Shown here piece after piece: positions 59,343 through 64,000 of a stretch of 64,000 nt of DNA; within the stretch, counting starts at the first letter, position 1; each line of letters starts with the position of its first letter. Below the pieces are notes generated by a model, which was given only the letters and a program-made list of their open reading frames with translations, was not told the DNA's origin and searched no databases. The DNA comes from Streptomyces bacillaris (lineage in GTDB: Bacteria; Actinomycetota; Actinomycetes; Streptomycetales; Streptomycetaceae). The DNA is taken from NCBI RefSeq assembly GCF_003268675.1, contig NZ_CP029378.1, forward strand, positions 806,001 through 870,000, in the 5' to 3' direction. Made by a program: the position numbers and the translations under genes.

Positions 59343-60647
59343 ATGAGTGATCGCGGCTACCGCCGGCCCCGCCCGCTGTCTCCGCTGCGCGAGCATCTGC
59401 GCGACACGTTCTGGTTCGCCCCGACCATGGGGTTCGTGTCTGTGTTCGTGCTGTGGCTGGTCGCTTCCGAGGTCGATGACGAGATCGTCGCGTTTCTCCG
59501 GCGGGAGAAGGCCTACGACGAGCTGGAGACCCTGATCTCCTTCGCCCAGGACGCGAAGACGATCGTCACCCAGATCAGCTCGGCGATGATGACCTTCATC
59601 GGTGTGGTGTTCAGCATCTCGCTGGTCGCCGTGCAGATGGCCAGCGGGCAGCTCACCCCCCGGGTGGTGCGGATCTTCGTCCGCAGCCGGATCAGCAAGG
59701 CCACGCTGACGGTGTTCCTGGCGACGTTCCTGTTCTCGCTGCTGGTCCTGGCCTCGTACGAGAGCGAGACCGACCCGCGCCGGGTGGTCTCGGTCCCGCT
59801 GTTGCAGAGCCTGCTCACGCTGGTGCTGGTCGGGCTGAGCCTGCTGCTGTTCGTCGTCTACGTCAGCTCGACGCTGCGGCTCATGCAGGTCGGGCCGGTC
59901 GTCGACCGGATCGCACGGGACTCGTTCCGGGTGCTCGGCCGGATGCCCCGGGGGCCGGGCGGGTCCGAGGGGCTGGGGGCGCGGACCGGGCAGGTGATGT
60001 ACGAGGGGCGGGCCGGGGTGCTGCGGGACGTGAACACGGCGCGGCTGGTCCGGGTGGCCCGGCGGCAGGGCGTCGTCCTGCGGCTGATCCCCCGGATCGG
60101 GGACTTCGTGGTGCCGGGGACCCCGATGTTCGCCGTCCACGGCGGAGCCGTACCCCCACGGCACCGGCTGCGGTCGGCGGTCTCCGTCTCGGTGGAGCGC
60201 ACCCTGCACCAGGACCTGGCGTTCGGGCTGCGTCAGCTCACCGACATCGCGCTGCGGGCCCTGTCGACGTCCGTGAACGACCCGACCACCGCCGTCCAGT
60301 GCCTGGACCGGATCGTGCAGTTCCTCGCGGTCGTGGTGCGGCTGCCGCTCGGCACGGTCCACCACCGGGACCGGGCGGGGCGGGTACGGCTGGTGCAGGA
60401 GGGGCCGGAGTGGGAGGACCTGGTGGACCTCGCCTTCGAGGAGATCCGGTGGTGTGTGGCCGGAAGTCCGCAGGTGTCGCGGCGGCTCCTCGCGGGGCTG
60501 GACGATCTGCTGCTGCTGGCGCCGGAGGAGCGGAAGCAGCCGTTGGTACGGCATCGGGCGCTGCTCGTCGAGGCCGTGGAACGGAGTGTTCCCGTCGCCG
60601 CCGACCGGGAGTTCGCGCTGCTGCCGGACCGGCAGGGCATCGGGTAG
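59343..60647 (+). CDS. DUF2254 family membrane protein (intact)
   Basis: 434 aa from ATG 59343. Membrane helices near residues 25-45, 75-100, 118-140 and 150-175; then a soluble C-terminal half with LAFGLRQLTDIALRALSTSVNDPTTAVQCLDRI, the family signature. Predicted inner-membrane protein of unknown function. No good ribosome site precedes the ATG; an in-frame start at 59307 is possible. A decayed paralogue lies 2.4 kb away on the other strand. Confidence 0.88.
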   Translation: MSDRGYRRPRPLSPLREHLRDTFWFAPTMGFVSVFVLWLVASEVDDEIVAFLRREKAYDELETLISFAQDAKTIVTQISSAMMTFIGVVFSISLVAVQMASGQLTPRVVRIFVRSRISKATLTVFLATFLFSLLVLASYESETDPRRVVSVPLLQSLLTLVLVGLSLLLFVVYVSSTLRLMQVGPVVDRIARDSFRVLGRMPRGPGGSEGLGARTGQVMYEGRAGVLRDVNTARLVRVARRQGVVLRLIPRIGDFVVPGTPMFAVHGGAVPPRHRLRSAVSVSVERTLHQDLAFGLRQLTDIALRALSTSVNDPTTAVQCLDRIVQFLAVVVRLPLGTVHHRDRAGRVRLVQEGPEWEDLVDLAFEEIRWCVAGSPQVSRRLLAGLDDLLLLAPEERKQPLVRHRALLVEAVERSVPVAADREFALLPDRQGIG

Positions 60648-60658
60648 GCCTCTGGCCG

Positions 60659-60688
60659 GTGGGCCCGGCGGTCCCCCGCCGGGCCCAC
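60659..60688. terminator. Bidirectional terminator between DUF2254 and isomerase genes
   Basis: Perfect 13-bp arms GTGGGCCCGGCGG / CCGCCGGGCCCAC with a 4-base loop, in the 56-bp gap between convergent genes. Confidence 0.85.
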
Positions 60689-60703
60689 ATGCGCCCCCGC
60701 GAG

Positions 60704-61786
60704 TCAGTCGCCGCAGCGGCCCGTCCTCAGGGAGTGCAGGTGCTCACTGGACTTCCGGGCGAAGGCGAGCGACTCGACCGGGTTGTCGTGCTCGGCCTGC
60801 CAGTGGTGGTAGGTCCGGCCGTGGTGGGTCCGGCTGGTCACCTTGGAGAGGAACGTCTTGTAGTCGATGTCCCCGTCGCCCACGTCCGTCATGCGGTAGC
60901 CGTCACGTGTCGTCTCGTCGCGTATGCCGTCCTTGACGTGGAACAGGGGGTACCGGTTCGGGTACTTGAGGACGTACTTCAGCGGGTCGAGCGGGGCCCG
61001 GGTGCCGTCCACGCGCTTGCTGAACCGGAACTGTGCGCAGTAGGCCCAGTAGATGTCCATCTCCAGATAGACCAGGTCGGGATCGGTCTCGGCGAGCAGC
61101 ACGTCGTAGAGGCGCACGTCGGGCTTGTCGGTGGCGAAGGAGAACTCCTCGGCGTGGTTGTGCTGGTAGAACTTCATCCCCCGCTTACGGGCGGCGGCGC
61201 CGTACTTGTTGAAGTCGTCGGCCGCCCGCTTCCAGCCGTCGACCGTGGAGCCGTAGCGGAACGGGCCGGAGGCCGTGCCGATGTGCTTGAGGCCGAGGGC
61301 CTGGGCGTCGTCCAGGACCTTCTCCAGGTTCTGGGCGAAGGTGTAGGCGCCGGGGTTGTCGTCGTCGTAGTAGCCGACGTGGCTGCCGATCGGGTTGAGG
61401 CCGTGGTCCTTGGCCAGCCGCTTGAGCTGGGCGAGGGTGATGGGGCCGGCCGAGCCCTGGGTGTAGCCGGCCAGTTCGATCTCGTCGTAGCCGTACTTCT
61501 CCAGCTCGGCGAAGACGGGGGCGAAGCCGAGCGTGGAGATCTTGTCGCGCAGGCTGTAGAGCTGGATGCCGAGGCGGCCGGGGGGCAGGACGGGCTTCCC
61601 CTTGCCGTGCCCGTGCCCGTGGCCGTGGTCCGGCCCGTGACCGGGGCCCTTGGCGGGTCCCTGGGCGGCGGCCTGGGCGGTCGCCGTGCCGATGATCGTG
61701 GCGGCGGTGGCTCCGGCGGCGACGCCGAGGATGTTGCGGCGGCTCAGTCTGCGGGCGAGTTCGGTGTCCTTGGAGGTGCGGCTCAT
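60704..61786 (-). CDS. Tat-exported sugar phosphate isomerase/epimerase-like TIM barrel
   Basis: 360 aa. Twin-arginine signal RRLSRRNILGVAAGATAATIIG, then a His/Gly/Lys-rich linker (HGHGHGHGKGK). The mature part is an AP-endonuclease-2-type TIM barrel: RLGIQLYSLRD, YDEIELAGYT, metal-site residues in FYQHNHAEEF, YLEMDIYW and LFHVKDG, and HWQAEHD near the end. Exported isomerase-like proteins of this type act on sugars outside the cell. Seventy-five bp downstream of the eboF-like gene, probably same transcript. Confidence 0.85.
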   Translation of the reverse strand: MSRTSKDTELARRLSRRNILGVAAGATAATIIGTATAQAAAQGPAKGPGHGPDHGHGHGHGKGKPVLPPGRLGIQLYSLRDKISTLGFAPVFAELEKYGYDEIELAGYTQGSAGPITLAQLKRLAKDHGLNPIGSHVGYYDDDNPGAYTFAQNLEKVLDDAQALGLKHIGTASGPFRYGSTVDGWKRAADDFNKYGAAARKRGMKFYQHNHAEEFSFATDKPDVRLYDVLLAETDPDLVYLEMDIYWAYCAQFRFSKRVDGTRAPLDPLKYVLKYPNRYPLFHVKDGIRDETTRDGYRMTDVGDGDIDYKTFLSKVTSRTHHGRTYHHWQAEHDNPVESLAFARKSSEHLHSLRTGRCGD

Positions 61787-61861
61787 GTTCGCGTGGCTCC
61801 CTTGGATGACGTGACGGGACGTGGGGTGAGCGGTGCGGTGCCGGGTGCGTGACGGGGATTG

Positions 61862-63283
61862 TCAGTGCAGTCCGGCAAGCTGGAGGAGCAGGGACTTCAC
61901 TTCGGTGGCCCTGACCCGGTCGGTGAACGCGTGGGGGGTGGAGCAGAGGATGAGCGGACCTTCGTCGTCGCTCTCGGGGAGGCGGCCGTGGCTGCCGCGA
62001 ATAGGTGAGGGGTCCAGGGGGACGACCGCCATGCGGTAGCGCAGGCCGAGCTTCTTGCGGGCGACCGCCGAGACGGCCTTCAGCCGTACGTAGGGGTCCT
62101 CGGGGTCCATGAACAGCTCGACGGGGTCGTAGCCGGGCTTGCGGTGGATCTCGACGAGCTGGGCGAAGTCGGGGGCGCGTGCGTCGTCGAGCCAGTAGTA
62201 GTACGTGAACCAGGCGTCCTTCTCCGCCACGGCGACCAGCTCGCCGGAGCGGGGGTGGTCCAGGTGGTGCGCCTTCTTGCCCTCGTCGTCGAGGAGCTGG
62301 TCGATGCCGGGCAGGTCCGCGAGGGCCGCCCGGACCTCCTCCAGGTCCTCGGGGCGGCGTACGTAGACGTGGGCGAGCTGGTGGTCCGCGACGGCGAAGG
62401 CCCGGGAGGCCATCGGGTCCAGGTACTCCATGCCGTCCTGCGTGTGCACCTCCAGCAGGCCCGCCCGGCGCAGCGCCCGGTTGATGTCGACGGGGCGGCT
62501 GACGCGGGTGATGCCGTATTCGGAGAGCGCGACGACGGTACGGCCTTCGGCGCGGGCGTCGGCCAGCAGCGGGGCGATGGCCCGGTCCAGGTCGGCGGCG
62601 GCCCGGTGGGAGCGGGGGTCGTCGGGGCCGTAGCGCTGGAGGTCGTAGTCCAGGTGCGGCAGGTAGCAGAGGGCGAGGTCGGGGGTGCGGGTGGTGATGA
62701 TGTGGCGGGTGGCGTCGATGATCCATTGGGAGGAGACCAGGTCGGCGCCGGGGCCCCAGAAGTGGAAGAGGGGGAACGTGCCGAGTTTCTCGGTCAGTTC
62801 GTCGTGCAGGGCGGGGGGCCGGGTGTAGCAGTCGGGTTCCTTGCGGCCGTCGGCGTAGTAGACGGGGCGTGGGGTGACGGTCCAGTCGGTGTCGGCGCCC
62901 ATCGCGTACCACCAGCAGATGTTGGCGACGGTGTAGCCGGGGTGGGCGCGGCGGGCGGCGTCCCAGAGCTTGTCGCCCTCGACGAGCCCGTTGTGCTGGC
63001 GCCAGAGCAGGACGTCGCCCAGTTCGCGGAAGTACCAGCCGTTGGCGACGATGCCGTGTTCGGCGGGCATGGCCCCGGTGAGGAAGGTGGACTGGGCGGC
63101 GCAGGTGACGGCGGGCAGGACGGTGGAGAGCGGAGCCTGCGCGCCCTGCTTCCCGAGCGCCGTGAGGTTGGGCATGTGGGCGAGCAGCTGCGGGGTGAGG
63201 CCGACGACGTCGAGGACGAGGAGGGGGGTGGGGCCCTGGTGGTCTGCCGTGCCCGGGGTGGTTCCGGGGGCGTCGTTGCTCAT
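61862..63283 (-). CDS. Nucleotide pyrophosphatase/phosphodiesterase family protein, EboF-like
   Basis: 473 aa alkaline-phosphatase-superfamily enzyme: nucleophile Thr in VLPAVTCAAQSTFLTG, then GIVANGWYFRE, metal ligands in LCYLPHLDYDLQRYG, ALSEYGITRVSRP and the late HHLDHPRSGEL. AAGGAG precedes the ATG, which overlaps the stop of the eboE-like gene (ATGA). In the ebo (eustigmatophyte/bacterial operon) cluster such an enzyme accompanies EboE; the cluster is linked to export or trafficking of metabolite precursors. Cluster assignment is from memory. Confidence 0.8.
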   Translation of the reverse strand: MSNDAPGTTPGTADHQGPTPLLVLDVVGLTPQLLAHMPNLTALGKQGAQAPLSTVLPAVTCAAQSTFLTGAMPAEHGIVANGWYFRELGDVLLWRQHNGLVEGDKLWDAARRAHPGYTVANICWWYAMGADTDWTVTPRPVYYADGRKEPDCYTRPPALHDELTEKLGTFPLFHFWGPGADLVSSQWIIDATRHIITTRTPDLALCYLPHLDYDLQRYGPDDPRSHRAAADLDRAIAPLLADARAEGRTVVALSEYGITRVSRPVDINRALRRAGLLEVHTQDGMEYLDPMASRAFAVADHQLAHVYVRRPEDLEEVRAALADLPGIDQLLDDEGKKAHHLDHPRSGELVAVAEKDAWFTYYYWLDDARAPDFAQLVEIHRKPGYDPVELFMDPEDPYVRLKAVSAVARKKLGLRYRMAVVPLDPSPIRGSHGRLPESDDEGPLILCSTPHAFTDRVRATEVKSLLLQLAGLH

Positions 63284-64000
63284 GGCAGCTCCTTGAGGCC
63301 GAGGTCGACGAGGAGGTCGCGGGCGAGGGTGAGTTCGGCGGCGATCCCGTCCGCGAGCTGGGTGCGGGTGCGGGGGCGCAGTTCGGCGGGGAGCGCCTGC
63401 CAGGTGTACGTCTCCACCTCCAGGTGCCGGGTCAGCGGCACGGCTCCCCCGACGAGCCGGGTCAGTGCCGTGCGGAGCACGGGGAGCGTGGAGGTGAGCG
63501 GGGGCGCGGGCGGGGCGTGCAGCGGTACGTGGAAGTGGGCGCGCCAGGGGGTGGAGTCGGGGAGCGCCCCGCCGGCGATCGCCTCGTCCAGGTCGTCGGT
63601 GCCGCGCAGCCCGGCGGCGGTGCGCGTGCGGGTCTGGTGGAGGAAGCGCGGTTCGGCGAAGGCGGCGAGCGCGGTGCGGACCTCGGGCAGGTGGGGGTGT
63701 TCGGCGTGCAGGGCGGCGGAGAGCTGGGACTTGACGACCGGGATGCCCGCCGCGGTCAGGGCGTCGAGCGCGGTGTCGGGGTCCTCGAAGGAGGTCGCCA
63801 GGTGGCAGGTGTCGACGCAGATGCCGATGCGTTCGTGGCCGACGTCGGTGAGCGGGGCGATGGCGTCGGCGGTGGTCTCCACGGTGCAGCCCGGCTCCGG
63901 TTCGAGGCCGACGCGGATGGACTTGCCGGTGAGTTCGGCGAGGGCGTCCAGGCGCTGGGCGAGCGTGGTGAGGGCGGTGCGTGCGGTGCGGGGGGCGCCG
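63280..64000 (-). CDS. EboE-like metabolite traffic protein, C-terminal part (runs off right edge)
   Basis: The last 239 residues of a TIM-barrel protein: SIRVGLEPEPGCTVETTADAIAPL, IGICVDTCHLATSFEDP with likely metal ligands, VVKSQLSAALHA, HFHVPLHAPP and HLEVETYTWQALP. This matches EboE-type xylose-isomerase-like barrels. The start lies outside the window. Coupled to the eboF-like gene by a 4-bp overlap, so further ebo genes are expected just beyond 64000. Confidence 0.8.
   Translation of the reverse strand, partial: GAPRTARTALTTLAQRLDALAELTGKSIRVGLEPEPGCTVETTADAIAPLTDVGHERIGICVDTCHLATSFEDPDTALDALTAAGIPVVKSQLSAALHAEHPHLPEVRTALAAFAEPRFLHQTRTRTAAGLRGTDDLDEAIAGGALPDSTPWRAHFHVPLHAPPAPPLTSTLPVLRTALTRLVGGAVPLTRHLEVETYTWQALPAELRPRTRTQLADGIAAELTLARDLLVDLGLKELP

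Noticed and set aside
1..64000. CRISPR array or CRISPR-associated genes
   Set aside because: No regularly spaced repeats of 25-40 bp with unique spacers were seen; the tandem repeats present have no spacers.

Overview
High-GC DNA with strong G/C third-position bias, GTG and TTG starts, AGGAGG-type ribosome sites and 4-base ATGA/GTGA gene overlaps. Together with an NB-ARC/TPR regulator, conservon-type P450s, DUF2180, SPW-repeat and ebo genes, this points to a Streptomyces (or close actinomycete) chromosome. No genome-level identification was attempted.

Layout. 1-4.6 kb (minus): glycine betaine supply, with an aldehyde dehydrogenase, a GMC choline dehydrogenase-like enzyme and a ProV/ProW ABC importer running off the left edge. 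4.7-8.2 kb (minus): two translationally coupled P450s, one lacking the ExxR arginine, plus an R2K-like ATP-grasp protein. 8.4-12.4 kb (minus): a STAND (NB-ARC) ATPase followed by a GT-B-like protein. 12.6-17.1 kb (plus): two-component system, secreted Ala-rich membrane-anchored protein, and a sortase interrupted by a one-base frameshift. 17.3-19.2 kb (plus): secreted sphingomyelinase-like phosphodiesterase and N-formylglutamate amidohydrolase. 19.2-23.4 kb (minus): a large unknown protein, a MoxR-type AAA+ ATPase and a VWA/metallopeptidase-like protein. 23.5-29.8 kb (minus): ribose-type operon lacI-rbsA-rbsCB (fused)-rbsK-rbsD with two operators. 30.2-33.5 kb: ABC exporter divergent from a MarR/GbsR-like regulator across a palindrome. 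33.5-35.5 kb (minus): KtrAB-type potassium uptake. 36.2-39.5 kb (plus): RHH/HicB-like regulator, DUF4097 protein and a DrrAB-type exporter. 40.0-42.0 kb: XRE/MmyB-type regulator divergent from a quinone oxidoreductase. 42.2-44.1 kb: long-chain acyl-CoA synthetase.

From 44.07 to 59.02 kb the window is an accessory, decaying region next to a tRNA-Leu(GAG) gene. It holds an IS5-family element, an IS630-family element and two apparently identical 1305-bp IS3-family elements in opposite orientation, each with its own target duplication. Between them lie stress-type genes: PP2C phosphatase, MarR regulator, universal stress protein, DUF2180, PRC-barrel, PEBP-like protein, K+ channel, lipoprotein and SPW-repeat protein. 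There are also gene remnants: peroxiredoxin, SigB-type sigma factor, DUF2254 and a transposase. One IS3 copy has separated the universal stress protein start codon from its ribosome binding site. 59.3 kb to the end: an intact DUF2254 membrane protein, a Tat-exported sugar isomerase-like protein, and eboF-like and eboE-like genes running off the right edge.

Most promising for new biology: the P450/P450/ATP-grasp module, the STAND ATPase plus GT-B-like pair, the unknown/MoxR/VWA trio, the minisatellite inside a histidine kinase ATPase domain, and the DNA segment bounded by inverted IS3 copies. All functions are read from motifs and recalled families; no database search was run.
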